This document shows, piece by piece, positions 26,120 to 35,100 of a stretch of DNA of 64,000 nucleotides (position 1 is the first letter of the stretch; every line of letters begins with the position of its first letter). The translations under genes were made by a program, and so were the position numbers. The notes under the pieces were generated by a model. That model did no database searches. It was not told where the DNA came from and worked only from the letters and a program-made list of their open reading frames with translations. This stretch comes from Sediminicola sp963974715 (GTDB lineage: Bacteria; Bacteroidota; Bacteroidia; Flavobacteriales; Flavobacteriaceae). The stretch spans positions 124,001 to 188,000 of the forward strand of contig CAXBDK010000001.1 of NCBI GenBank assembly GCA_963974715.1. The letters are read 5' to 3'.

Positions 26120-27988
26120 TTATCTTCCCATGAATACTAAAAGTACACTGATATCGCTTGGGGAGACGCCACTTATCCTTGAGGCTTGGGATATGGTTAC
26201 GGGCCTTATGGCACTCAATTTTTCCCTTGCCTCATAGGAGAGCGATTTTAGTTTAGTGTAATCAAAATTTTCCGGAATCTTTATGTTTTCCAGGCGTTGT
26301 AATTTGTCGGCGTTGTTTTTTTCCTTATTGATATAGCCGGAATATTTTATTTGTATTTCCGCCTGTTCCAATACCTCCCTGTCCAGTTGTTGTTCGGTAA
26401 CATATTCCGATACACTTTCAAGTTGCATCATATGGTGGATGGTTACGTTGGGCCTTGAGAATACTTTGAACATTTTCCCGGTCTGTCGTACCGGTGCCGA
26501 TTCGACATCTTTTAGAATGGGATTTATCTGTTCTTCGGTAACACTGGTTTCCTTAAAGAAGTGCACTAGGTTTGCCGATTTCAGTTCTTTTTCTTCCATA
26601 CGCCTCAGTCGATCGGCGCTTGCCAAACCTATGGCATGACTTTTAGGCGTAAGTCGTATATCGGCATTGTCCTGTCTTAATAGGGTTCTGTATTCTGCTC
26701 GGGAGGTAAACATCCTATAGGGTTCCTCGGTGCCTTTGGTGATAAGATCATCCACCAAAACCCCAATGTAAGCCTCGTCCCTATTTAGTATAAAAGGCTC
26801 TTGTTGATTTATTTTAAGATGTGCGTTAATGCCCGCCATCAAACCTTGGGAGGCGGCTTCTTCATAACCGGTGGTCCCATTAATTTGCCCGGCAAAATAG
26901 AGGTTTTCCACCAACTTGGTTTCCAAGGTATGTTTTAACTGTGTGGGTGGAAAGTAATCATATTCTATGGCATAACCCGGCCTAAAGAATTTTACGTTCT
27001 CAAAACCGACTACCGATTTTAAGGCTTTGTACTGTACATCTTCAGGAAGGGAAGTGGAAAATCCGTTTACATATACCTCTACGGTATTCCATCCTTCCGG
27101 TTCTACAAACAGCTGGTGACTGTCCTTATCGGCAAACCTGTTTATTTTATCCTCTATAGAGGGGCAGTATCGGGGTCCTAGACTTTTTATGCGTCCGTTG
27201 AACATGGGTGAACGATCAAATCCTTCCCTTAACAGGTCATGTACCAACAGACTGGTATGGGTCATATGACAATCTCTTTGTACAGCAAGTGGTGTCGTTT
27301 GGGTGTAGGAGAACTTTTCTGGGGCGGCATCGCCCGGTTGGGGTATCATTTTTGAATAGTCTAACGATCTACCATCGACCCTCGGTGGAGTTCCTGTCTT
27401 CATACGTCCATTTTCAAACCCAAGGGCTACCAATTGCTCGGTAATCCCCGTTGCTGCTTTTTCGCCCGCACGACCCCCTCCAAATTGTTTGTCCCCAATA
27501 TGGATAAGTCCATTTAAAAATGTTCCATTGGTCAGGACCACTGCCCTACCCCTGATGGGTATGCCCAACGACGTTTTTATTCCCACTACTTTTTGGTTCT
27601 CCACTATGAGTCCGGAGACCATTTCCTGATAGAAATCCACATTTGGTGTTGCTTCTAGGGCCATCCTCCATTCCTCTGCAAAGCGCATACGGTCGTTTTG
27701 GGTACGGGGACTCCACATGGCAGGTCCTTTCGATTTATTGAGCATCTTGAACTGTATGGCGGATTTGTCGCTTACAATACCACTGTAGCCGCCTAAGGCA
27801 TCAATCTCCCTTACAATTTGGCCTTTTGCAATTCCGCCCATGGCTGGGTTGCAGGACATCTGTCCGATGGTCTGTAAATTCATGGTCACCAACAGGGTTT
27901 TTGAACCTAAATTGGCGGTCGCCGCTGCGGCTTCTGCTCCGGCATGGCCTGCGCCTACCACTATAACATCGTATTCTTTTTCAAACAT
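26120..27988 (-). CDS. mnmG: tRNA uridine-5-carboxymethylaminomethyl synthesis enzyme, FAD subunit
   Basis: The 622-residue MnmG (GidA) works with MnmE to modify U34 of tRNAs in the cytoplasm. Seen: FAD motif VVGAGHAGAEAAAATANLG near the N terminus; MSCNPAMGGIAKGQIVREIDALGG; MKTGTPPRVDGRS; the C-terminal RLTP/AIGLA and SRISGVSPSDISVLLVF helices. Start ATG 27988 gives MFEKEYDVIVVG, matching the family; earlier in-frame codons at 28027 read into parS and are rejected. It is 8 bases after ybeY and probably cotranscribed with it. mnmG proximity to an origin is common in bacteria. Confidence 0.97.
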   Translation of the reverse strand: MFEKEYDVIVVGAGHAGAEAAAATANLGSKTLLVTMNLQTIGQMSCNPAMGGIAKGQIVREIDALGGYSGIVSDKSAIQFKMLNKSKGPAMWSPRTQNDRMRFAEEWRMALEATPNVDFYQEMVSGLIVENQKVVGIKTSLGIPIRGRAVVLTNGTFLNGLIHIGDKQFGGGRAGEKAATGITEQLVALGFENGRMKTGTPPRVDGRSLDYSKMIPQPGDAAPEKFSYTQTTPLAVQRDCHMTHTSLLVHDLLREGFDRSPMFNGRIKSLGPRYCPSIEDKINRFADKDSHQLFVEPEGWNTVEVYVNGFSTSLPEDVQYKALKSVVGFENVKFFRPGYAIEYDYFPPTQLKHTLETKLVENLYFAGQINGTTGYEEAASQGLMAGINAHLKINQQEPFILNRDEAYIGVLVDDLITKGTEEPYRMFTSRAEYRTLLRQDNADIRLTPKSHAIGLASADRLRRMEEKELKSANLVHFFKETSVTEEQINPILKDVESAPVRQTGKMFKVFSRPNVTIHHMMQLESVSEYVTEQQLDREVLEQAEIQIKYSGYINKEKNNADKLQRLENIKIPENFDYTKLKSLSYEAREKLSAIRPVTISQASRISGVSPSDISVLLVFMGR

Positions 27989-27996
27989 AATTCTTC

Positions 27997-28416
27997 TTAT
28001 TGTTCCACGTGGAACATTTCGATACACTCATTTTCTTTTTCTCTCATTAGTAAGGATTCCTGAACCGACTTGTCCCCATATCCCATTAAATGTAACAACC
28101 CATGACTCATTACCCTTAAGAGCTCATTCTGAAAGGTCACTTCAAAATTCTGGGCATTTTCTTTAATACGGTCTATCGAGATAAAAATATCCCCTGCCAA
28201 TATATGCTGCTCCGTATAATCAAAGGTGATGATGTCCGTATAGGTGTCATGATCCAAATATTTTTGGTTGATGTCCAATAAGTAGGGATCGTCACAGAAG
28301 ATGTAGTTCAAGTCGCCCGCTATAAAATTGGTTGAAAGAATAATGCCATTTAACCAATCGGAATACTTGGATAACTGGCCTAGTTCAAAGTCGGTCTCAA
28401 AATGGTATTGGATCAT
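27997..28416 (-). CDS. ybeY: Endoribonuclease YbeY (rRNA maturation)
   Basis: The 139-residue metal-dependent endoribonuclease acts in 16S rRNA 3'-end processing and ribosome quality control. The zinc signature HGLLHLMGYGD (H3-x3-H with the following acidic residue) is intact. Start ATG 28416 gives MIQYHFETDFELG. The last codons read MFHVEQ-stop and coincide with parS site 3, so the C terminus is partly dictated by that DNA site. It overlaps the upstream DUF4175 gene by 20 bases and leads 8 bases into mnmG. Confidence 0.92.
   Translation of the reverse strand: MIQYHFETDFELGQLSKYSDWLNGIILSTNFIAGDLNYIFCDDPYLLDINQKYLDHDTYTDIITFDYTEQHILAGDIFISIDRIKENAQNFEVTFQNELLRVMSHGLLHLMGYGDKSVQESLLMREKENECIEMFHVEQ
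28001..28016. promoter_or_regulatory. parS centromere-like site 3, inside the 3' end of ybeY
   Basis: Identical to sites 1 and 2 (TGTTCCACGTGGAACA). On the minus strand it encodes the ybeY C-terminal MFHVEQ residues. Confidence 0.9.
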
Positions 28417-31400
28417 TTTCCCTAAAATAGTTCTTAACTTTTTCCTGATAACTGGGCTGCAAAGGTAAGGGTTGTCTGTTAAGGATATCCACATCTCCTT
28501 TACTATTCTCCAGCATAATTGGTTTTGTCGTAATAGGATTGTTATACTTACGATTATTGGTGTTGCTCTGCCGTTCGTTTTTATTTCCCTGTCTTAAGAC
28601 CGCATTTTCCAATTTCATAAGTTCGTGCTGTATATGGTTTGCCTTATCCTTTCCCCTTTGGGTAATTCCATTTTCCAATAGATCGTTTTCAAAATCCTCC
28701 ATTTGCTCGATCAACTTCTGGGCCAGCTCCCTTTCCTCCTTTTTCAGGATATCCTGCAAGCCCTGTTGCAGCTGTTGCCTTAAAAGTTGCTGCTCCTTAT
28801 ATATTTCATATAATTGTTGCATCTCGGCCTCGGACCCTTGACCATTGCCCTGTTCTTTCCCAGGCTCTCCGTTCCCTTTACTGCCTTTTGTACCCTCCCC
28901 GGATTCGGAGGTACCGTCCCCTTTGTTTTTTCCTGCTCCCTCTTTGGTTTGACCATTCTTTCCCGATTCGCCCTCCCCGCTTTCACCCATTTTGCCCATC
29001 TTATCTTTTAGCTGTCCTTGTCCTTTGATGATGTCTGGCAACTGAAAGCCTTTTTCACCGCTTCCAGATCCGGAGCCGGACTTCATGTTTTCTTGCATAT
29101 TTTCAAGAATGTTCGCAAGGAAATCAGCCAAACTGTTGGAGGCGGTCAATACATACTGTTGATGCGACTGTGATGGATAGATTTTGCTTTCTGCAAGATT
29201 ATCCAGTACGTTATCAAGGTTGTAATACACCTCTGTAATCTGTTCGTTTACAAACTCGGAGAGCTCCGCCCGTCTTAATGAAAGCGCAAACAGACTGTCG
29301 TCCACATGTTCAAATAACGTTTTTAGTTCCTGCTGCTCCTTGATGATACGTGCGCTTTGGGATAGATCCACGCCGGAGCCTTCCAAGGCGTTATAAAGTT
29401 TCTCCTGTTTAAACGAGAAGGTAACAAGATTGTCCAATATTTGCCGTAACATCTCCGCATCTTCAGACATTTCGGACCCGCCTGAGGCGGGTGCCGACGA
29501 TGCTGACAGATCCTGACCGAGCTGCTTTATTTTATCTGCCGCGGACCGTTGCTTTTGGGAGGCTTTGGTTGCCGCCTGTTTTTGTTTGGAGGCATCGTTG
29601 GAGGGGTCATCAAGTTGCTCCAATTGTTGTTGTGCTTGCTTTTGTTCCGCTTCTATCCCTTCTGCCTTGTTCTTGTCCATCTTTAGACCTAAAGGTTTCT
29701 TTAAGGCAGCATCGTCCTTTTTAAGTTCCTCCATATCTTTGGATAGCTTCTCAAATTCTTTGTTCAGTTTTTCTTGTTCCCCAACAGATGCCGTGTCCTT
29801 GGTGGATTCGGAAAGTTGCTGCTGTGCTTCCGAGAGTTTCATTAGATCTTTTGAGAGCTGTGCGGCTTTTTCGGTAACATAATACCGCTTGGTAAGTTCC
29901 AATAATTGCTCTAGGTTGCGTTCGCTATTTTGTTGATTCTTAGCAATTTCCTCCAATCTTTCCGATAGATCATCTTTCTTGATTTTTTCGGAAATCTTGT
30001 TTAGTTCCTCTACAAGCCGGGCGTTCTTCTTTGCCTCCATTTCCTGTCGCTCCAGACGTTCCCGTAACAATTTGTTCAGTTCACTTTCCGAATCCCCCTT
30101 TTCCAAGTTTTCCTTTAACTGCTTGCTAAAGCGCTGCATGAGGTTTTCCTGATGCTCCTGCTGCCGTAAAAAATCCTTGATCTGGTTTTTATCGTTAAAA
30201 CTAAGACTGCTCTTTTCCTTTTGTTCCCGGTTGATGTCAATAAGGTTTTCTTTTTGTTCTTTTGATTTTTCCAGGGTATTCGATAAATTTTCCAGGACCC
30301 TCTCCTGTTGTTCCAAGTCCTTGTTCCTAAGTTGATCCTGGTTTAAAATTTTCATTCCGAAGACGTCACTCCTCGCCTTTTTTCCTCCATGTATGGCATC
30401 GTTGTCGGTGGCCTCAAAGTAATAATTGTATTCAACATTCTCTTGCAGGGCAATTCCGCTTGGAAAGGTGTACTGAAATTGGCTGAAATTCGTATTTGGG
30501 GATGAAAGTGCTATTGTTTGCTTCTTTTCTTGGTCGTTGATAGGATAATATACCAAGGAAATGGAAACCAATTTATGGTCATCCGTGGCTTCTCCATCGT
30601 AGTAGGCCATATTGGGATTTATGGAATCCGTGGATTCCCTTACCACAAGATTCGGCATTTCATCCCGTACCACTGTCAATTGGTACGCCAACTCTTCAAA
30701 ATTGGCAATGTTCGCATTTGAAGTGCTTACGGTATACTTAAGGTCCGAATGTATTTTTCTGGATAGGTTGAACACTCCCCCATCATTTGTAAACGCTAGG
30801 GTCGTATCTTGCGTGGACCAGGTCATGGCGTTTACCTCCTTACCGCTGATCTTCCACTTGACCGTAGTGCCTTCCGGAATCTGGGCATTCCCTGTTCCCT
30901 TCACTATTTCCGGTTTCATTGCCAAGTACTTGGGAAAGTGAAGGCCCAATTCGAATTTTTGGATGACAGGAACCTTGAGCACATTTACCCGGTAGGCCCG
31001 AGATTTTATACCGTTCGATATAAAATATAGGGTTTGCGATTCAAAGGGAGGTTCCAGGGTGTACGAATGAATTCCATTCTTGGCGGACATAAGGTACTCC
31101 GAGCCGTTGAGGCCTACATACACATTTTCCGGCCTTACTTCCCCTTCCGTTCGCACTTCCAACAGCAAGGGTTCGTTTTCCCGAATGTCCAGGTTCACAT
31201 TGTTCAGATAAAACGTAAAGGGTGCTGGCGGTTCATAGGCAAGATCGTAATTTACGACTCTTTTATAGGTCCCGAAGAAGTCCCCCAAATTCCCTGATAA
31301 CCAAATTACACCCAACATAAATAGGGGAATTATAAGGTATCGTGCATTTTTAAATCCCTCCTTAAAATCAATGGCATTGGTAAAAGGAACGGGTTTTAGG

Positions 31401-31840
31401 TTTTCAGATCGTTGGGCAATACTGGCAAGTAACAGTTCGGTCTGTTGTGGGTTCTCAGCAAGGTCCAAAAGGTTGTACAGTTTGTCCCCCACTTCCGGAA
31501 AGTGTTTCCCTATCAAAAGGGATGCTTCCTTATGGCCAATTCCCTTTTTGATCCGAATCAGATAAAATATGGGAACTAGAATGTAACGGTACAACAAAAA
31601 GAATTCTGTGCCCATAAAGAGAATGAGCAGTAACAGTCGGCCGGTCGAATTTAACCACAGGAAATACTCCACCGCCAGTAAGATGAGGGGAAATATGAGT
31701 CCAAGGGCCAAAAAGAGTAAAGATCCCTTCAGCAGCAGCCTGCCGTAATATCGTTTTGTAAACCGATCAAGTTTGATGAATATATTTTGTAAACCTTCCA
31801 AATTGTATGTATTTGATATCAAGATATCTATATAGGACAA
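28397..31840 (-). CDS. Large DUF4175-type membrane and coiled-coil protein
   Basis: The 1147-residue envelope protein has about three helices near the N terminus (LLLKGSLLFLALGLIFPLILL; LLLLILFMGTEFFLLYRYIL; LIIPLFMLGVIW), an Ig/beta-rich region to about residue 480, then roughly 300 residues of charged coiled coil (LEQQERVLENLSNTLEKSK). A low-complexity Gly/Ser/Lys stretch follows (about 960-1020). The size and order fit DUF4175. Function is unknown. The first start in frame is TTG 31840; no ATG is available until far inside, so a TTG is likely used. It overlaps ybeY by 20 bases and is divergent from gltX. Confidence 0.75.
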   Translation of the reverse strand: MSYIDILISNTYNLEGLQNIFIKLDRFTKRYYGRLLLKGSLLFLALGLIFPLILLAVEYFLWLNSTGRLLLLILFMGTEFFLLYRYILVPIFYLIRIKKGIGHKEASLLIGKHFPEVGDKLYNLLDLAENPQQTELLLASIAQRSENLKPVPFTNAIDFKEGFKNARYLIIPLFMLGVIWLSGNLGDFFGTYKRVVNYDLAYEPPAPFTFYLNNVNLDIRENEPLLLEVRTEGEVRPENVYVGLNGSEYLMSAKNGIHSYTLEPPFESQTLYFISNGIKSRAYRVNVLKVPVIQKFELGLHFPKYLAMKPEIVKGTGNAQIPEGTTVKWKISGKEVNAMTWSTQDTTLAFTNDGGVFNLSRKIHSDLKYTVSTSNANIANFEELAYQLTVVRDEMPNLVVRESTDSINPNMAYYDGEATDDHKLVSISLVYYPINDQEKKQTIALSSPNTNFSQFQYTFPSGIALQENVEYNYYFEATDNDAIHGGKKARSDVFGMKILNQDQLRNKDLEQQERVLENLSNTLEKSKEQKENLIDINREQKEKSSLSFNDKNQIKDFLRQQEHQENLMQRFSKQLKENLEKGDSESELNKLLRERLERQEMEAKKNARLVEELNKISEKIKKDDLSERLEEIAKNQQNSERNLEQLLELTKRYYVTEKAAQLSKDLMKLSEAQQQLSESTKDTASVGEQEKLNKEFEKLSKDMEELKKDDAALKKPLGLKMDKNKAEGIEAEQKQAQQQLEQLDDPSNDASKQKQAATKASQKQRSAADKIKQLGQDLSASSAPASGGSEMSEDAEMLRQILDNLVTFSFKQEKLYNALEGSGVDLSQSARIIKEQQELKTLFEHVDDSLFALSLRRAELSEFVNEQITEVYYNLDNVLDNLAESKIYPSQSHQQYVLTASNSLADFLANILENMQENMKSGSGSGSGEKGFQLPDIIKGQGQLKDKMGKMGESGEGESGKNGQTKEGAGKNKGDGTSESGEGTKGSKGNGEPGKEQGNGQGSEAEMQQLYEIYKEQQLLRQQLQQGLQDILKKEERELAQKLIEQMEDFENDLLENGITQRGKDKANHIQHELMKLENAVLRQGNKNERQSNTNNRKYNNPITTKPIMLENSKGDVDILNRQPLPLQPSYQEKVKNYFRENDPIPF

Positions 31841-31942
31841 AATTACAAATTAAAATCACTAAAATTCCACGGCGGATCTTTATTACTGGCGATTCGGGCT
31901 ATCGGCATGGACGGGATTTTTGTTGGGATGCCAACTTTAGTT

Positions 31943-31972
31943 TTTGGTTGCATTCCACAAATCCTATCTTTG
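31943..31972 (+). promoter_or_regulatory. Promoter of gltX with both -33 and -7 elements
   Basis: TTTG at 31943-31946, then 18 bases, then TATCTTTG at 31965-31972. This is the best full Bacteroidota promoter match in the window. The next ATGs are at 31981 and 31990, so the leader is only a few bases long. Confidence 0.7.
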
Positions 31973-31980
31973 CGGTTAAA

Positions 31981-33501
31981 ATGGAGAATATGTCTAGGAA
32001 AGTGCGGGTTCGTTTTGCGCCAAGTCCAACCGGCGGCTTACATATTGGGGGAGTGCGCACGGCATTGTTCAATTATTTGTTCGCTAAAAGTAATGACGGG
32101 GATTTTATCCTACGGATAGAGGATACCGATAGCAACAGATACGTCGAAGGGGCCGAACAATATATTGTGGAAGCCTTGGAATGGTGCGGTATACCCTTCG
32201 ATGAGGGTCCTGGAAAGGATGGCGGCTTAGGCCCATATAGGCAAAGTGAACGAAAACATCTGTACAGGAAATATGCAGAACGCTTGGTGGCAGAGGAAAA
32301 GGCATATTACGCATTTGACACGCAGGAGGAACTGGAGGTACACCGCAAGGGACACGAGGAGAGGGGAAAGACCTTTATCTATAACGGGCATAATCGCTTA
32401 AAATTAAAAAATTCCCTCGTATTTTCAAGTGGGGAAACCCAGCGGTTATTGGATACCGGGGTGGAATTTGTAATTCGTTTTAAAACGCCGGAGGATCAAA
32501 ATTTAATTTTGACCGATACAATCAGGGGCAAGATAGAAATAGATTCCAATGTGTTGGACGATAAAGTGCTGTTCAAGAGCGATGGGATGCCTACTTACCA
32601 TCTTGCCAATATAGTGGACGACCACCTTATGGAGATCAGCCATGTGATCCGAGGGGAAGAATGGTTGCCATCATTGGCTTTACACCTTCAGTTATATGAG
32701 GCTTTTGGCTGGGAGGCACCCATTTTTGCACATTTACCGTTGATCATGAAACCGGTCGGGAAAGGTAAGTTGAGCAAAAGGGATGGCGAAAAACTGGGGT
32801 TTCCAGTATTTCCCTTGGCGTGGAATGGGGCAAATGGGTACCGTGAGGAAGGATATTTTCCAGAGGCCGTTATCAATTTCTTGGCCCTTTTGGGCTGGAA
32901 CCCTGGTACGGAACAGGAAATTTTTAGCCTCGATGAGCTGGTGGGTTCCTTTTCCTTGGATAGGGTCCATAAGGGCGGGGCGCGATTTGATCCAGAAAAG
33001 ACCAAGTGGTACAATCATTACTATTTACAGCAAACTCCGGATAAGGAATTGGCAAAGGCATTTTTACCGATCCTTAATACAAAAGTGCCCAATTATCAAA
33101 CGGATAATGACTTAGCGCATTTGACATCCATTGTAAGTTTGATCAAAGAACGTGCGGTATTCGTAAATGGGTTTTGGGATCTTTCACATTATTTTTTCGT
33201 AGATCCGGATACATTCGAGACCAAATCGGTGGGCAAACAATGGAAGTCCGATACCGGTTCCATTATGGTGACCTTAGTTCAGCTCATTGAAACGGTACAG
33301 CCTTTTACCTCGAGCAACCTGGAATCTGCCGTAAAAGATTGGATAGACAGGGAAGGACTTTCTTTTGGGAAGGTAATGCCACCCTTGAGATTGTTGATCG
33401 TGGGCGATATGAAAGGTCCCCACATTTTCGATATCCTAGAGCTTATAGGGAAAGATACGGCCGTCAGACGGATCAAGGCGGGCGTTTCCAAACTGGGATG
33501 A
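31981..33501 (+). CDS. gltX: Glutamate--tRNA ligase
   Basis: The 506-residue class I synthetase charges tRNA-Glu. It has the HIGH motif in FAPSPTGGLHIGGVRTALFNYLFAKS, then LRIEDTDSNRYV, and KLSKRDG as KMSKS. The anticodon-binding half follows. It has no N-terminal extension beyond MENMSRKV; ATG 31990 (MSRKVRV) is an equally possible start. The earlier in-frame codon at 31807 would overlap the DUF4175 start and the promoter. Confidence 0.96.
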   Translation: MENMSRKVRVRFAPSPTGGLHIGGVRTALFNYLFAKSNDGDFILRIEDTDSNRYVEGAEQYIVEALEWCGIPFDEGPGKDGGLGPYRQSERKHLYRKYAERLVAEEKAYYAFDTQEELEVHRKGHEERGKTFIYNGHNRLKLKNSLVFSSGETQRLLDTGVEFVIRFKTPEDQNLILTDTIRGKIEIDSNVLDDKVLFKSDGMPTYHLANIVDDHLMEISHVIRGEEWLPSLALHLQLYEAFGWEAPIFAHLPLIMKPVGKGKLSKRDGEKLGFPVFPLAWNGANGYREEGYFPEAVINFLALLGWNPGTEQEIFSLDELVGSFSLDRVHKGGARFDPEKTKWYNHYYLQQTPDKELAKAFLPILNTKVPNYQTDNDLAHLTSIVSLIKERAVFVNGFWDLSHYFFVDPDTFETKSVGKQWKSDTGSIMVTLVQLIETVQPFTSSNLESAVKDWIDREGLSFGKVMPPLRLLIVGDMKGPHIFDILELIGKDTAVRRIKAGVSKLG

Positions 33502-33521
33502 TGCTTTTTGCTATTACTGAC

Positions 33522-33547
33522 TTAATATCAGTATTTTAATATCAGTA
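33522..33547. repeat. Direct 12-mer repeat and hairpin after gltX
   Basis: TTAATATCAGTA occurs twice with a two-base spacer. With the upstream TACTGA it can form a TACTGA...TCAGTA hairpin followed by TTTT. It may be a weak terminator of gltX, with the second copy giving an alternative pairing. Confidence 0.4.
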
Positions 33548-33691
33548 GTAGAAAGGTCGTACCTTTACACTAATTCCATTCCGATACCTTTTAAACTTAT
33601 TGCGGATGATGGCTCTCCCATAAAAGGGTTCAGGCATTGGTGCCTAGTATCTTTTCCGTAAATTGGTGTTCCTACTTCGGTGCTTCGGTCC

Positions 33692-33709
33692 GCTTTGAAT
33701 CTTCAAAGC
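33692..33709. repeat. Perfect 8-bp inverted repeat upstream of the SPFH gene
   Basis: GCTTTGAA-TC-TTCAAAGC, a hairpin or operator-like site about 85 bases before the SPFH gene. No regulator is identified. A near-consensus promoter box, TACCTTTA, lies upstream at 33560-33567. Confidence 0.4.
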
Positions 33710-33794
33710 AGCAGTTGTAACAAAGCGCATTAAAGGCATACATATATCGTTCAGAGTTTTGTAAATTCAGACAATTAACCAAAATCTTTTAATC

Positions 33795-34745
33795 ATGGGC
33801 AGTTTCTTATGGATACCGATCATCTTTTTCGGTCTTGTAATTCTTTTTTCTTCATTTTTCACGGTTCGTCAACAAACGGCAGTGATCATAGAGCGCTTCG
33901 GGAAGTTTCAAAGTATAAGGACCTCGGGTTTGCACATGAAAATACCGCTTATAGACCGGATAACGGCCCGTATCGGTCTAAAAATCCAACAATTGGATGT
34001 CATAGTGGAAACAAAGACATTGGACGATGTTTTCGTTAAACTTAAGATTTCCGTTCAATATGTGGTACTTAGGGATAAGGTATACGATGCTTTCTATCAA
34101 TTGGAATATCCCCATGACCAGATTACCTCCTATGTATTCGATGTGGTCCGGGCCGAGGTCCCAAAGATGAAGCTCGACGATGTTTTCGTAAAAAAGGACG
34201 ATATCGCCATTGCTGTAAAAACCGAGTTGCAACAGGCCATGTTCGATTATGGGTATGATATCATCAAGACCTTGGTAACGGATATAGATCCTGATGCCCA
34301 GGTAAAATCGGCGATGAACCGGATCAATGCCTCGGAGCGGGAAAAGATAGCAGCTCAATTTGAAGGGGACGCTGCACGTATTTTGATTGTGGAAAGGGCC
34401 AAGGCCGAAGCGGAGAGCAAAAGGCTGCAGGGACAGGGAATAGCCGACCAACGAAGGGAAATAGCGAGGGGCTTGGAAGAGTCCGTGGAGGTATTGAACA
34501 AGGTAGGGATCAATTCCCAGGAAGCTTCCGCCCTTATTGTGGTTACCCAGCACTATGACACCTTGCAATCCATAGGGGAGGCGACCAATACCAACCTTAT
34601 TCTACTGCCGAATTCCCCACAGGCCGGCAGTGATATGTTGAACAATATGGTAGCTTCCTTCACGGCGAGCAATATGATCGGGGAGACCATGAAAAAGAAC
34701 AGTGCGCCCAAAAAGGGACTTGGAAAGGGATCGGGGAAAGAATAA
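33795..34745 (+). CDS. SPFH/Band 7 (stomatin-like) membrane protein
   Basis: This 316-residue protein of the stomatin/prohibitin superfamily has one N-terminal membrane helix (FLWIPIIFFGLVILFSSFFTV), then the Band 7 domain (AVIIERFGKFQSIRTSGLHMKIPLID; later VRAEVPKMKLDDVFVKKDDI) and a long helical segment with AKAEAESKRLQGQGIADQRREIARGLEES. The C terminus is rich in Ala/Gly/Lys. Such proteins form membrane scaffolds; the target is unknown. A strong terminator follows. Confidence 0.92.
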   Translation: MGSFLWIPIIFFGLVILFSSFFTVRQQTAVIIERFGKFQSIRTSGLHMKIPLIDRITARIGLKIQQLDVIVETKTLDDVFVKLKISVQYVVLRDKVYDAFYQLEYPHDQITSYVFDVVRAEVPKMKLDDVFVKKDDIAIAVKTELQQAMFDYGYDIIKTLVTDIDPDAQVKSAMNRINASEREKIAAQFEGDAARILIVERAKAEAESKRLQGQGIADQRREIARGLEESVEVLNKVGINSQEASALIVVTQHYDTLQSIGEATNTNLILLPNSPQAGSDMLNNMVASFTASNMIGETMKKNSAPKKGLGKGSGKE

Positions 34746-34760
34746 TTTCCTAAAGCAAAA

Positions 34761-34806
34761 AAGAAAGCCCTCCGTACAACATGTTCGTAAGGAGGGCTTT
34801 CTTATA
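34761..34806 (+). terminator. Intrinsic terminator of the SPFH gene
   Basis: A perfect 13-bp stem, AAGAAAGCCCTCC / GGAGGGCTTTCTT, brackets a 17-base loop containing the palindrome AACATGTT. The T-tract on the plus side is within the stem end. It may also be read on the other strand toward the minus-strand operon. Confidence 0.75.
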
Positions 34807-34881
34807 ATCTTAAGTCTTTAAGCCAACCTCTCGGGGCAAGCGTCGGAGCACCTACCTAAGGCAGGCAGGTTTAAATCTCGA

Positions 34882-35100
34882 TTAGCGAGTAAATTTTTTA
34901 AAGATTTTCTTGGCTATTAGGGTAATCAGTATCTTTTGTAATACCCCTCCAAAACCTCCCAATAAATTGGTTGGATAAAAGCTTTCCTTGGTCCTGTTAA
35001 AATTCAATTTAAGGGATTCCCCATCAATTTTACGCTGTAATTTCAAAATTTTCAGCCTGTGGTCTATCTCTTCAAAAGAGTTGTATTTTTTTGCTATCAT
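34882..35100 (-). CDS. Small DUF6327-like protein
   Basis: A 72-residue protein with a charged helical N-terminal half (SFEEIDHRLKILKLQRKIDGESLK) and a C-terminal glycine/apolar helix (NLLGGFGGVLQKILITLIAKKIFKKF). It is the third gene of a small operon: its ATG overlaps the stop of the membrane protein upstream by 4 bases. The arrangement with YtxH and holin-X-like genes recurs in Flavobacteriaceae. Function unknown. Confidence 0.65.
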   Translation of the reverse strand: MIAKKYNSFEEIDHRLKILKLQRKIDGESLKLNFNRTKESFYPTNLLGGFGGVLQKILITLIAKKIFKKFTR

